Positions 24,648 through 34,375 of a stretch of DNA of 64,000 nucleotides are shown here, piece after piece. The position numbers and the translations under genes were made by a program. Each line of letters opens with the position of its first letter. Positions within the stretch are counted from its first letter, which is position 1. Where the stretch lies: assembly GCF_000307025.1 (NCBI RefSeq), contig NC_018584.1, positions 1,674,001 through 1,738,000 on the forward strand, read 5' to 3'. Below the pieces are notes generated by a model that saw only the letters and a program-made list of their open reading frames with translations, searched no databases and had not been told where the DNA came from. The DNA comes from Listeria monocytogenes ATCC 19117. GTDB taxonomy: Bacteria; Bacillota; Bacilli; Lactobacillales; Listeriaceae.

Positions 24648-26096
24648 TTACAATTCTACGCTATTCATTGCGTCTTTTGGTGTACCAAAGAAATAAGTTA
24701 AAATGAATCCACCTAAATATGCTGCAATTAATCCGATGACGTAAGAAAGCCATTCATTATTCGCGATTAGTGGGATAAGTGCAACTCCTGATGGGCCGAT
24801 TGCAATTGCTCCGACGTTACCAAAGTAGCCGATTACTGCCCCACCGATACCGCCTCCGAGACAAGCTGTAAGAAAAGGTTTCCCAAGTGGTATTGTTACC
24901 CCATAAATTAATGGTTCACCGATACCTAAAATTCCAACCGGAAGGCCCCCTTTAATCATATTTACTAGTGGTTTATTTTTACGACAACGAATCCAAAGCG
25001 CGATTGCTGCACCAACTTGTCCGCCACCTGCCATAGCTAGAATAGGAAGTAAGATAGTATAACCATTTTGAGCAATCATTTCTACATGGATGGGTGTTAA
25101 AACTTGATGTAACCCAAACATAACCATTGGTAAGAATAACGTCCCTAGCACAAAACCTGCGAATACTCCTCCAACTTCGATTACCCAATTAATACCATTA
25201 ACTAAACCATCTGATACAAGTCCTGCAAAAGGCATAATTAAGAAAATAGTTACTAAACCAATAATAAGTAATACAAGCGTTGGCGTAAAAATAATATCTA
25301 TCGCATTCGGGATGATTTTGCGCAAGTTTTTTTCAAGTACGCACATTAACCAAACTGCTAATAATACGCCAATAATCCCACCCTGTCCGGCTACGATAGG
25401 ATCCCCCGTGAAAATGTTTGTAATTGTATGTCCTTCTGCTAATCCGGAAAGCAATGTTATCCCAGCGATTCCACCACCGAGTACAGGTGTTCCACCAAAT
25501 TCATTCGCGGTATTAATCCCTACATAAATAGCTAAGAAGGCAAATATTCCTTTATTAATAACTCCTAAAATATCAATATATTGAGTCCAAACAGCAGCAT
25601 CTAAATTTCCAGCTGTTATATTATTAGAAATAATTGCTGCAATACCAGCAATTAATCCCGCTCCAACAAAACCCGGAATTAGTGGAACAAAAATATTAGA
25701 GATTGATTTTAGTAATCTTTTAAAACCAGATGAATTATTTTGTTTTGCTTTTAATTCAGCTTTTGTTTTGGATGCTTTTTCTTCGACTAATTCCTTACCA
25801 GTTTTTGTGCCGCTATCCAAATTTTCTTGAATCGTTTCGCCAATTTTAACACCAGCCATTTCTGCCATTGCGCCGGCCACTTTGTTCACAACTCCTGGTC
25901 CAACAATAATCTGTAAAGTATCATCTTCTACAACACCGATAACACCCGGAACTTTTTTTAATCCAGCTACATCAACAAGGTCACTATCAACTATCCCCAA
26001 TCGAACTCGTGTCATACAATGTGCAATTCTTGAAACGTTTTCCATTCCACCGACATGAATAAATATTTGTTTTCCAATTTCTGCTTCTTTTGTCAT
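24648..26096 (-). CDS. murP: PTS transporter subunit EIIBC, probably N-acetylmuramic acid-specific
   Basis: A 482-residue phosphotransferase permease with an N-terminal EIIB domain (phosphorylated Cys27 in RIAHCMTRVRLGIVD) and a C-terminal EIIC domain of the sucrose/glucose superfamily with about ten membrane segments (FVPLIPGFVGAGLIAGI, GHTITNIFTGDPIVAGQGG, GEPLIYGVTIPLGKPFL). There is no EIIA domain, as in MurP and SacP, so it must borrow EIIA from another system. Sequence alone cannot separate a MurNAc permease from sucrose or trehalose ones; the assignment rests on murQ lying 12 bases upstream and murR beyond it. Import yields MurNAc-6-phosphate, the substrate of MurQ. Confidence 0.85.
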   Translation of the reverse strand: MTKEAEIGKQIFIHVGGMENVSRIAHCMTRVRLGIVDSDLVDVAGLKKVPGVIGVVEDDTLQIIVGPGVVNKVAGAMAEMAGVKIGETIQENLDSGTKTGKELVEEKASKTKAELKAKQNNSSGFKRLLKSISNIFVPLIPGFVGAGLIAGIAAIISNNITAGNLDAAVWTQYIDILGVINKGIFAFLAIYVGINTANEFGGTPVLGGGIAGITLLSGLAEGHTITNIFTGDPIVAGQGGIIGVLLAVWLMCVLEKNLRKIIPNAIDIIFTPTLVLLIIGLVTIFLIMPFAGLVSDGLVNGINWVIEVGGVFAGFVLGTLFLPMVMFGLHQVLTPIHVEMIAQNGYTILLPILAMAGGGQVGAAIALWIRCRKNKPLVNMIKGGLPVGILGIGEPLIYGVTIPLGKPFLTACLGGGIGGAVIGYFGNVGAIAIGPSGVALIPLIANNEWLSYVIGLIAAYLGGFILTYFFGTPKDAMNSVEL

Positions 26097-26108
26097 TATT
26101 CCAGCTCC

Positions 26109-26999
26109 TTATTTTTGAATGGTGTTTCGAACAAACCCTTTTGCTTCACTTAATTTTTCTAACGCTATTTCTTTGGTTGAATTGGTTAAGATCATGACAA
26201 TGGCAACTTTGACATGTTTTTCAGCTGCTTCATAAAATTTATTTGCTGTTTCGTAATCAGCCTCTGTAGCTTCCATAATAATTCGTTTAGAGCGCTCTTC
26301 TAATTTTTTATTTGTTGGTAAAACGTCCACCATCAAATTTTTATACACTTTTCCAATTCCAACCATTGAAGCTGTTGAAATCATATTTAATACTAGTTTC
26401 TGAGCTGTTCCTGCTTTTAACCTAGTAGAACCTGTTAAAATTTCTGCTCCGGTCACAACTTCTACGGCTATATCGGCGTGCGCTGAAATTTTTGCATTAG
26501 CATTACAAGAAATTGCTCCGGTTTTAGCCCCGACAGATTTGGCGTAATCAAGTGCGCCAATTACATAAGGCGTTCTACCACTTGCAGCAATACCAATAAC
26601 AAAATCGTTTGCAGTTAACTTAATTTGCTTTAAGTCGTTTTCGCCAAGTATTTTTGAATCTTCCGCACCTTCTATTGCAGCTACAAAAGCTTTTTCACCA
26701 CCTGCGATTAAGCCAATGACCTGCTCCTTTGAGACCCCGAAAGTTGGAACACATTCAGCTGCATCAAGTACTCCTAATCTTCCACTTGTTCCGGCACCAA
26801 GATAAATCAAACGGCCACCTTTTTGAAAGCACGAGATGACACCGCTTACAATTAACTCGATTTGAGGTAAGACCTTTTTTATAGCTATTGGAACTGTTAA
26901 ATCTTCTTCATTCATTACTGCTAAAATTTCTTTTGGAGAAAGTGTGTCTAAGTCAATCGTTTTTTCATTTCGTTCTTCTGTTGCTAAATTCTCTAACAT
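26109..26999 (-). CDS. murQ: N-acetylmuramic acid 6-phosphate etherase
   Basis: A 297-residue SIS-domain lyase that cleaves the lactyl ether of MurNAc-6-phosphate to GlcNAc-6-phosphate and D-lactate during cell wall recycling. Family motifs are clear: LENLATEERNEKTIDLD at the start, GRLIYLGAGTSGRLGVLDAAECVPTFG, the catalytic Glu region IAGGEKAFVAAIEGAED and LTGSTRLKAGTAQKLVLNMIST. The ATG at 26999 follows GGAAGGAG; an in-frame upstream extension of seven codons is rejected. It is the first gene of murQ-murP, with its own promoter and operator. Confidence 0.96.
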   Translation of the reverse strand: MLENLATEERNEKTIDLDTLSPKEILAVMNEEDLTVPIAIKKVLPQIELIVSGVISCFQKGGRLIYLGAGTSGRLGVLDAAECVPTFGVSKEQVIGLIAGGEKAFVAAIEGAEDSKILGENDLKQIKLTANDFVIGIAASGRTPYVIGALDYAKSVGAKTGAISCNANAKISAHADIAVEVVTGAEILTGSTRLKAGTAQKLVLNMISTASMVGIGKVYKNLMVDVLPTNKKLEERSKRIIMEATEADYETANKFYEAAEKHVKVAIVMILTNSTKEIALEKLSEAKGFVRNTIQK

Positions 27000-27020
27000 T
27001 TTAACCACTCCTTCCAACAC

Positions 27021-27072
27021 AGTATAATATAAATGAAATAAAATTTCAATATATAATTTTAATATTAAAATT
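27021..27072 (-). promoter_or_regulatory. murQP promoter with MurR-type operator
   Basis: On the minus strand TTGAAA (27044-27049) and TATACT (27021-27026) are 17 bp apart. A perfect dyad TGAAAT-N3-ATTTCA (27034-27048) covers the -35 and the spacer, a typical operator form for RpiR-family repressors. A second perfect 18-bp palindrome, AATTTTAATATTAAAATT, lies just upstream (27055-27072). Confidence 0.75.
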
Positions 27073-27089
27073 TTTATTTATAATTGCTA

Positions 27090-27132
27090 GTAAAAAAATA
27101 GGCAGTAGCTTTAATTATTAAGCTACTACCTA
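27090..27132 (-). terminator. Terminator of murR
   Basis: On the minus strand TAGGTAGTAGCTT and AAGCTACTGCCTA pair around AATAATTA and are followed by TTTTTTTAC. It separates murR from murQP. Confidence 0.88.
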
Positions 27133-27139
27133 TCTTCTA

Positions 27140-27991
27140 TTATTCTCTAAAACGATTCGTGGCCTCTCGAGAATGTTTAATTTGTTGAATCATTTCGTCG
27201 TAGTGATGGGATGCATAATAGTAAAATAAAATGTCAATTACTAGCAATTGCGCTTGTCTTGAACTTGTTGCGGTACTTCTAATTTCAGCTTCTGGAGCAC
27301 GAGAAGTTTCTAAAGATAAATCTGCTTTTTCCTTCAGCTTATTGCTACCAAAACGTGTAAGACTAATAACAATGACGTTGTTCAGTTTGGCTTGATCTAC
27401 GAGTTGCAAGACTTCTGATGTTTCTCCACTGTTAGAAATAGCAATAAAAACGGCTTTCTTCTTCCCCGTTGCAAAAGCCATTGCTAGAACATGTGCATCT
27501 TGCGTAGCTAAAACATGTTTCCCTGCACGCAGCCACTTTTGCGAAATATCTTCTGCTACTAACCAAGAAGCCCCGACCCCGTATGTATAAATAGTATCTG
27601 CTTCGCCGAGTAATTCGCATGCCTCTAAAACTTTGGCTTCATCTAGTTGGCTAGCCGTATCGTTCATCGTTTGAATCATGTTAGAAACTAGTTTTTCTGT
27701 GATGGTATGAAAATCTTCATTTGGTTCAATATCATAATAGCCTTTCTTTTGCGGTTGAGCCAAATCTAATGATAATTGTCTTTTTAGTTCTGGAAAACTT
27801 TGAAGTCCGATTGATTTACAGAAACGGATAACGGCCGCACCGCTTGCATCTGCTTGTTGAGCTAGTTTATGAATCGATGCAGTAGTTGTAAATTCTGGAT
27901 TTGCTAATACTGCTTGGCCAATTTTTTTCTCTGACTTCGGCAAATCATTTAAAATACCTTCTATTCGATTGATAATACTACCATTACTCAT
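27140..27991 (-). CDS. murR: RpiR-family transcriptional regulator, probable MurR
   Basis: A 283-residue regulator with an N-terminal RpiR-type helix-turn-helix (residues 1-77; LPKSEKKIGQAVLANPEFTT, then ASGAAVIRFCKSIGLQSFPELK) and a C-terminal SIS sugar-phosphate-binding domain (residues 120-260; TIYTYGVGASWLVAEDISQ, FIAISNSGETSEVLQLVDQ). In the MurR group the ligand is MurNAc-6-phosphate, which relieves repression of murQP. The gene lies directly upstream of murQP on the same strand but is separated by a terminator and a new promoter carrying a dyad that fits its likely target. Confidence 0.85.
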   Translation of the reverse strand: MSNGSIINRIEGILNDLPKSEKKIGQAVLANPEFTTTASIHKLAQQADASGAAVIRFCKSIGLQSFPELKRQLSLDLAQPQKKGYYDIEPNEDFHTITEKLVSNMIQTMNDTASQLDEAKVLEACELLGEADTIYTYGVGASWLVAEDISQKWLRAGKHVLATQDAHVLAMAFATGKKKAVFIAISNSGETSEVLQLVDQAKLNNVIVISLTRFGSNKLKEKADLSLETSRAPEAEIRSTATSSRQAQLLVIDILFYYYASHHYDEMIQQIKHSREATNRFRE

Positions 27992-28043
27992 TAACTTTTC
28001 TCCATTCCATTTTCCGTAATTATACCAAAAAATTAGTCAAAAA

Positions 28044-28075
28044 TAAAACTGCCAGCCAGAAGCCAGCAGTTTCCA
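28044..28075 (-). terminator. Probable terminator of leuS
   Basis: On the minus strand AAACTGC pairs with GCAGTTT around a GGC-rich loop and is followed by TTATTTTTG, starting a few bases after the leuS stop. Confidence 0.65.
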
Positions 28076-28078
28076 TTA

Positions 28079-30499
28079 TTAGTTCGCAACAATATTTACA
28101 AGTTTCCCTGGAACGACAATCACTTTACGGATTGTTTTGCCTTCTAGGTTTTCTTTCATTTTGTTGTCTTCTTGTGCAATTTTTTCTAGTTCTTCTTTTT
28201 CGAGAGATTTGGCAACGGTGATTTTGCTTTTTACTTTGCCGTTTACTTGAAGTACGATTTCTACTTCATCTTCTACTAGTTTTGTTTCGTCGTATGTTGG
28301 CCAAGCTACGTAGCTGATTGTTTCGGTGTGACCTAGGATTTCCCATAATTCTTCTGCAAGGTGTGGTGCGATTGGTGACAAGAGTTGAACGAAACCTTCG
28401 ACATATTGTTTTGGAATCGTATCTTGTTTATATGCTTCATTGATGAAAATCATCAGTTGCGAAATCCCGGTATTGAAACGCAGGTTTTCGTAATGGTTGG
28501 TAACTGTTTTCACCATATGATGATATGCTTTTTCTAAGTTAGCATTCGCATCAGTTGTCACTTTTTCAGCGAGTGTGCCTTCTTCAGTTACTAGCAAGCG
28601 CCAGATGCGGTCTAGGAATTTACGTGCACCTTCCAGTCCATTTTCGTTCCATGCAATCGAAGCTTCTAGTGGTCCCATGAACATTTCGTACAAGCGAAGT
28701 GTGTCTGCGCCGTATTTTTCTACTACTTCATCAGGGTTAACAACATTACCTCTTGATTTGGACATTTTTTCGTTATTTTCGCCAAGAATCATACCTTGGT
28801 TAAATAGTTTTTGGAAAGGTTCTTTTGTTGGAACTACACCGATATCGTACAAGAATTTATGCCAGAAACGTGCATAAAGAAGGTGAAGCACTGCATGCTC
28901 TGCCCCGCCGATATAAACGTCAACTGGAAGCCATTCTGCTAGTTTTTCTTTGTCAGCAATTGCTTCGCTGTTATTTGGATCGATATAACGCAAGAAATAC
29001 CAGCTTGAGCCAGCCCATTGTGGCATTGTATTTGTTTCGCGACGACCTTTTCGACCGTTTTTGTCTGTTACGTTTACCCAGTCATGCAAGTTAGCAAGTG
29101 GTGATTCGCCTGTTCCTGATGGTTTGATTTCTGTTGCTTTTGGCAGAAGTAGTGGTAGTTCGTCTTCTGGTACAAGCGTTGTTTCCCCGTCTTCCCAGTG
29201 AATAACTGGAATTGGTTCACCCCAGTAACGTTGTCTGCTGAACAACCAGTCGCGCAAACGATACGTGATTTTACGGCTACCGATGCCTTCTTTTTCTAGC
29301 CAATCAATTGCAGCGGTAATCGCTTCGGCTTTAGCTAGTCCGTTCAAGAAATCGGAGTTAATATGTGGTCCGTCGCCAGTGAATGCTTCTTTTGTCACGT
29401 CGCCGCCTTCAAGAACAGGACGAATATTCAAACCAAATTGTTGCGCAAATTCAAAGTCACGTTCATCGTGAGCTGGTACGGCCATAATCGCACCTGTTCC
29501 ATATTGAATCAACACGTAGTCCGCAATCCAAATTGGCACTTCTTCGCCGTTGATTGGATTAATCGCATAAGCTCCTGTGAAGACACCTGTTTTATCTTTT
29601 GCAAGGTCGGTTCTTTCCAGTTCGCTTTTAAGTTCTACTTGTTTTTTATAAGCTTCAACTGCTTCTTTTTGTTCTGGTGTTGTGATTTTTTCGATAAGTT
29701 CGTGTTCTGGTGCAAAAACGGTATATGTTGCGCCAAAAAGTGTATCTGGACGTGTGGTAAAGACATTAAACGTTTCATCGCTATCTTTAATTTTAAAAGT
29801 AACTTCTGCGCCTTCTGAACGACCAATCCAGTTACGTTGCATATCTTTAATATTTTCAGGCCAATCCACTAGATCAAGATCATCTAGCAAACGATCTGCG
29901 TACGCGGTGATTTTAAGCATCCATTGACGCATTGGTTTGCGGAAAACTGGGAAGCCACCGCGTTCACTTTTGCCATCGATAACTTCTTCATTGGCTAAAA
30001 CTGTACCAAGTGCCGGACACCAGTTTACAGCGATTTCGGCTTCATAAGCTAAACCTTTTTCATATAGTTTTTCAAAAATCCACTGTGTCCATTTATAATA
30101 TTCAGGATCTGTTGTATTGATTTCACGGTCCCAGTCGTAGGAAAAACCAAGTGATTTAATTTGGCGAGTAAAGTTGGCAATATTCAGTGCGGTAAATTCT
30201 TCTGGGTCGTTACCAGTATCAATTGCATATTGCTCTGCAGGAAGACCAAAAGCATCCCAACCGATTGGATGAAGGACGTTCTTCCCTTGCATTCGTTTCA
30301 TACGAGACAAAATATCTGTTGCTGTATAACCTTCTGGATGTCCTACGTGAAGACCTGCTCCAGATGGGTAAGGGAACATATCTAGTGCATAGAAGTTATC
30401 TTTATTTTTATCTTCTGTTGTTTTGAAAGTGTTATGTTCACTCCAATATTGTTGCCATTTTGGTTCCATTTTTTTGTGATTAAATGTCACTTTACTCAT
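28079..30499 (-). CDS. leuS: Leucyl-tRNA synthetase
   Basis: An 806-residue class I synthetase that charges tRNA-Leu. The HIGH signature appears as [12 protein letters not shown] near residue 50, the KMSKS loop as [14 protein letters not shown], and the editing domain ([25 protein letters not shown]) is intact, so mischarged tRNA can be hydrolysed. The C-terminal domain ends [15 protein letters not shown]. The frame is open upstream through the T-box leader, but the ATG at 30499 ([19 protein letters not shown]) gives the normal length and is preceded by GAGGA. A stretch like the last 15 codons is found again at 24600. Confidence 0.98.
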
Positions 30500-30532
30500 C
30501 CTCTTTTCCTTAAAATATCGAATTTTGGCTAC

Positions 30533-30770
30533 AAAAAAATCCCTACATCCCAACGGCTTATCGCCATGGGACGAGAGATGCTTCTCCCGCGGTACCACCC
30601 ACATTAGTGTTTGACCACTCAACTTATCAATTCCTTAACGCGGAAAACGGAGATACACCCAAGCTCCATGGTAAGTTCATCCGGATTTTGTGACTGACTT
30701 GCACCAACCGTCAGCTCTCTTCACATCAAAATATGCAGATTACTACTCCAATTCATCGCTTTTTCGCAAA
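30533..30770 (-). promoter_or_regulatory. T-box leader of leuS
   Basis: On the minus strand the T-box sequence GGGTGGTACCGCG lies at 30588-30600, followed by a terminator stem (CCCATGGCGATAAGCC with its partner, 30533-30573) and a T-run. Upstream are the stem I features AGAGAGCTGACGG and GGTGCAAGTCAG. A likely specifier is CTT (30673-30675) following GAA, a leucine codon. Uncharged tRNA-Leu would favour the antiterminator and raise leuS expression. Confidence 0.92.
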
Positions 30771-30783
30771 ATTCATTAGTCTT

Positions 30784-30812
30784 ATTGTAGCTGAATTTCA
30801 TTTTTTTAGCAA
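30784..30812 (-). promoter_or_regulatory. leuS promoter
   Basis: On the minus strand TTGCTA (30807-30812) and TACAAT (30784-30789) are 17 bp apart, immediately before the T-box leader. Confidence 0.75.
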
Positions 30813-30893
30813 GCGCTCTGAAGATTTATCTAACTTTCCTAACAAAATGTGCTAAAATGAATGGAGAATTTCATTTGAAGGAGTCTAAAACTA

Positions 30894-31859
30894 GTGAAAC
30901 AAACGAATCCATTTGTATATAGCAATGATAATAAAAGATATCATACATGGAACTACTGCTTAAGAGAAGAATTTGGGCAAAAGACATACAAAGTGGCGCT
31001 TGATGGCGGCTTTGATTGTCCCAATCGTGACGGTACGGTAGCGCATGGTGGTTGTACATTTTGTAGCGCGGCTGGTTCTGGGGACTTTGCTGGCAACCGA
31101 GCGCTTGATTTAAAAGTACAATTCCAGCAAGTGCGCGACAAGATGCAAACGAAATGGAAAGACGGGAAATGTATCGCTTATTTCCAAGCTTTCACGAATA
31201 CACATGCACCGGTTGCCGAGTTACGTGAGAAATTTGAAACTGTTTTGAATGAGCCGGGTGTAGTTGGGCTTTCGATTGCGACAAGACCGGACTGTTTGCC
31301 AGATGATGTGGTGGAATATTTAGCTGAGTTGAATGAACGTACTTATTTATGGTTGGAGCTTGGATTGCAGTCTGCTCATGATGAGACTGGCCGCTTAATC
31401 AACCGGGCGCATGATTATGATTGTTATCTAGAAGGAGTGCACAAACTGCAAAAGCACAATATCCGGATTTGTACCCACATTATTAACGGTCTTCCAAAAG
31501 AAACACCAGAAATGATGATGGAAACAACGCGGAAAGTAGTCGAAAGTGGCGTGGATGGTATCAAAATCCATTTGCTCCATTTATTAAAAGGAACGCCAAT
31601 GGTAGAAGATTATAAAAAAGGTGACTTAGAATTTTTAACTCGGGATGGCTATGTAAACTTAGTCGCTGATCAACTAGAGATCTTACCGCCTGAGATGGTT
31701 ATTCACCGGATTACTGGTGATGGTGGCGTAGATGATTTAATTGGCCCTGTTTGGAGTTTAAATAAGTTTGAAGTGTTGAATGCGATTGATGCAGAACTTG
31801 TTCGAAGAGATAGCTGGCAAGGGAAACACTATCAACCTGTGGAAGTGATTTCTGAATGA
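30894..31859 (+). CDS. Radical SAM protein YtqA (probable MnmL, tRNA wobble uridine modification)
   Basis: A 321-residue radical SAM protein of the YtqA/TIGR01212 family. The cluster-binding cysteines are in the segment FDCPNRDGTVAHGGCTFCSA near residues 40-60; downstream are AYFQAFTNTHAPV, GLSIATRPDCLPDD and LWLELGLQSAHDET, standard for the SAM barrel. Relatives in Gram-positive bacteria have been linked (as MnmL) to conversion of the cmnm5 group to nm5 at tRNA position 34, followed by methylation by MnmM. The next gene here is the MnmM/YtqB-like methyltransferase, overlapping by four bases, which supports that role. Start is GTG after AAGGAG. The gene is divergent from leuS. Confidence 0.88.
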   Translation: MKQTNPFVYSNDNKRYHTWNYCLREEFGQKTYKVALDGGFDCPNRDGTVAHGGCTFCSAAGSGDFAGNRALDLKVQFQQVRDKMQTKWKDGKCIAYFQAFTNTHAPVAELREKFETVLNEPGVVGLSIATRPDCLPDDVVEYLAELNERTYLWLELGLQSAHDETGRLINRAHDYDCYLEGVHKLQKHNIRICTHIINGLPKETPEMMMETTRKVVESGVDGIKIHLLHLLKGTPMVEDYKKGDLEFLTRDGYVNLVADQLEILPPEMVIHRITGDGGVDDLIGPVWSLNKFEVLNAIDAELVRRDSWQGKHYQPVEVISE

Positions 31860-32434
31860 ATTTAAGAGGCATTCTCCCCTTCGCTCATGATACGCTACGA
31901 AAAGTAGTTCGTCCTGGTGATTATGTGATTGACGCCACTTGTGGTAATGGACACGATACGCTTTTATTAGCGGAACTTGTTGGTATTAATGGGCATGTAC
32001 TTGGATTTGATATTCAACAAATGGCTGTTGATGCGACGAAGGCTCGTTTAGAAAATGCGGGTGTTTCTTCGCAAGTGGAGCTCGTTTGCGCTAGCCATGC
32101 ACGTATCCCTGCGTACACATCCAGACCTGTTCGCGCCGCTATTTTTAATCTTGGATATTTACCAGGTGGCGACAAAGAAATTACAACAACCGCTGATTCG
32201 ACGCTAGAAAGCATTGGTCATTTAATGCAGCTGCTCGAAGTTGGTGGCGTCATTATTCTCGTTATATATCACGGCCACCCTGCTGGAAAAATCGAAAAAG
32301 ATGCTGTTGTGACTTTTTGTGAAGCAATCCCACAACAAGATTTCCACGTTTTATCTTATCAATTTATTAATCAAAAAAATGATGCCCCATTCGTCATTAT
32401 CATCGAAAAAAGAAAACCTAGACAGGCTAATTAA
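31856..32434 (+). CDS. SAM-dependent methyltransferase YtqB (probable MnmM)
   Basis: A 192-residue class I methyltransferase. Motif I is VIDATCGNGHDTLLLAELVG, the acidic residue of motif II is in VLGFDIQQMAVDA, and motif IV is NLGYLPGGDKEITT, the YtqB-family signature. B. subtilis YtqB has been identified as MnmM, which methylates the 5-aminomethyl group of 2-thiouridine at the tRNA wobble position. The start codon overlaps the stop of the ytqA-like gene, so they form one unit. The stop codon lies in the loop of a bidirectional terminator shared with asnB. Confidence 0.88.
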   Translation: MNLRGILPFAHDTLRKVVRPGDYVIDATCGNGHDTLLLAELVGINGHVLGFDIQQMAVDATKARLENAGVSSQVELVCASHARIPAYTSRPVRAAIFNLGYLPGGDKEITTTADSTLESIGHLMQLLEVGGVIILVIYHGHPAGKIEKDAVVTFCEAIPQQDFHVLSYQFINQKNDAPFVIIIEKRKPRQAN

Positions 32435-32453
32435 TAGCTTTGTCTAGGTTTTC
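32412..32453. terminator. Bidirectional terminator between ytqB and asnB
   Basis: GAAAACCTAGACA and TGTCTAGGTTTTC form a perfect 13-bp stem. The left arm is still inside the methyltransferase coding sequence and the right arm ends three bases before the asnB stop. Confidence 0.88.
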
Positions 32454-32455
32454 TT

Positions 32456-34321
32456 TTATTTTCCAAAATCGTATTTATCTGCTACGTATACATCATACCA
32501 AATCATGAAAATAACAACTGTCCAGATTTTACGACTGTAGTCGAATTTACCGGCACAGTGATCGTCTAGTAATCCTAGAACGTATTGTTTGTTAATTAAA
32601 TGATCTGTTGGTGATTCTTTAATGATGTTTTTAACCCAAGCGTTCATTTCGTCTTTTAACCAGTGACGAATTGGTACTGGGAATCCTAGTTTACGGCGGT
32701 TAAGTACGTGTTCTGGTACAAATGTTGCTGCCGCTTTACGTAAGATATATTTGGTTGTTCCATTGGTTGTTTTCATTGTATCTGGAATATTTCTTGCCAC
32801 ATTGTACACTTCTTTATCAAGGAAAGGTACACGGACTTCCAGCGAATTAGCCATCGTCATGCGGTCAGCTTTGAGAAGAATATCGCCGCGAAGCCACGTA
32901 TGAATATCAATGTACTGCATTCTTTCTACAGGATGATAATTCGTTGTTTCTGCATAAAATGGATCTGTAATGTTCGTATAGTCATGACCAGCTTGATATT
33001 TTGGAAGTAAAATTTGTTTTTCTTTTTCCGTGAACATTTTGGCGTTTCCGATATAGCGTTCTTCCATCGGAGTGGTTCCACGTTCTAAGAAACTTTTACC
33101 ACGCATACCTTCTGGCATAATGCGCGCCACGCTATTTAGCATTGATTTAAATACGCTTGGCATTTTGTTAAACATCGCAAGGGAATTCGGTTCGTTATAA
33201 ATGTTATAACCACCGAAAAGTTCATCTGCACCTTCACCGGACAATGCAACCGTTACTTGTTTGCGCGCTTCTCTTGATAAGAAGTAAAGCGGAATAGCAG
33301 CTGGATCAGCAAGTGGATCATCCATATGCCAAACAATTTTTGGTAATTCTTTCATATATTCTTCAGGTGAGATAACATAACTAATGTTTTCTACGCCAAG
33401 TTTGTCTGCTGTTTCTTTTGCGACATCGATTTCACTGAAACCATCGCGTTCAAAACCAACAGAGAATGTTTTGATTGCAGGATGATATTCTTTAGCAATC
33501 GCAGCAATAATCGATGAATCAATACCACCAGATAGGAATGAACCAACTGGTACATCAGAGCGCATATGCATTTTTACAGAATCGTACATTACGTCACGCA
33601 CTTCTTTAATCCATGCGTCTTCTGATTTAGTTACTGGTGCAAAAGATGCTTTCCAATAAGTAGTAATTTCCATTGGTTGACCAATTTTCTTCGTGAACTG
33701 ATGTCCTGGTTCTAAACGTTTTACATTTTTAGTTAAGGAATCTGGTTCTGGAACGAATTGGTAAGTCATATAGTTTTGTAATGAAACTTCATCCAATTCT
33801 TTTTCTTTTAAAGCATGTAGAATGGATTTCTTTTCAGAACCCATGAACAATTTGCCATCTTCTTCTGCATAGAAAAATGGTTTAATGCCAAATGGGTCGC
33901 GTGCGCCGTAAACAAGTTCTTCTTGTTTATCCCAAATAACGAAACCAAACATCCCACGAAGACGTTCTGCTGTTTTTTCTTTGTATTTCGCATATGTAGC
34001 GATAATTACTTCGGTATCACTTTCGGTTTCAAATGTCATTCCTTCAGCAACTAATTGCTCACGGAGTTCCACATAGTTATAAACTTCTCCATTAAAAATA
34101 ATCCAGTAACGTTCATTTTCATACGTTAACGGTTGATGACCGTTTTCTACATCAATAATACTTAAACGGCGGAAACCAAACTGCACGTGATCATCTGTGA
34201 AGTATCCTTCATCATCTGGCCCACGGTGCGTAATCATACTGTTCATTTGTCTAAAGGTTTCTTTATCAGCGCCAGTAATTTCTGTAATGCGGTCATGTAC
34301 GCATCCTACAAATCCACACAT
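32456..34321 (-). CDS. asnB: Asparagine synthetase (glutamine-hydrolysing)
   Basis: A 621-residue class II asparagine synthetase. Cys2 of MCGFVGCVHD is the glutaminase nucleophile and RGPDDEGYF and FNGEVYNY are in the glutaminase pocket. The synthetase half carries the PP-loop SGGIDSSIIAAIA and SGEGADELFGGY. It converts aspartate, glutamine and ATP to asparagine; some Gram-positive AsnB proteins instead amidate meso-diaminopimelate in peptidoglycan, and sequence reading alone does not exclude that. Single gene with its own promoter; RBS GAGGAGA before the ATG. Confidence 0.95.
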   Translation of the reverse strand: MCGFVGCVHDRITEITGADKETFRQMNSMITHRGPDDEGYFTDDHVQFGFRRLSIIDVENGHQPLTYENERYWIIFNGEVYNYVELREQLVAEGMTFETESDTEVIIATYAKYKEKTAERLRGMFGFVIWDKQEELVYGARDPFGIKPFFYAEEDGKLFMGSEKKSILHALKEKELDEVSLQNYMTYQFVPEPDSLTKNVKRLEPGHQFTKKIGQPMEITTYWKASFAPVTKSEDAWIKEVRDVMYDSVKMHMRSDVPVGSFLSGGIDSSIIAAIAKEYHPAIKTFSVGFERDGFSEIDVAKETADKLGVENISYVISPEEYMKELPKIVWHMDDPLADPAAIPLYFLSREARKQVTVALSGEGADELFGGYNIYNEPNSLAMFNKMPSVFKSMLNSVARIMPEGMRGKSFLERGTTPMEERYIGNAKMFTEKEKQILLPKYQAGHDYTNITDPFYAETTNYHPVERMQYIDIHTWLRGDILLKADRMTMANSLEVRVPFLDKEVYNVARNIPDTMKTTNGTTKYILRKAAATFVPEHVLNRRKLGFPVPIRHWLKDEMNAWVKNIIKESPTDHLINKQYVLGLLDDHCAGKFDYSRKIWTVVIFMIWYDVYVADKYDFGK

Positions 34322-34375
34322 GGTAACATTTCTCCTCTATATAGATAATCATTTTATCTTTTTTTCACAACGTCT

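Noticed and set aside
24050-28080. Insertion sequence or integrase expected at the murPQR cassette
   Set aside because: No transposase, integrase, terminal inverted repeats or target duplication is visible; only the leuS-like remnant and a decayed gene are present.
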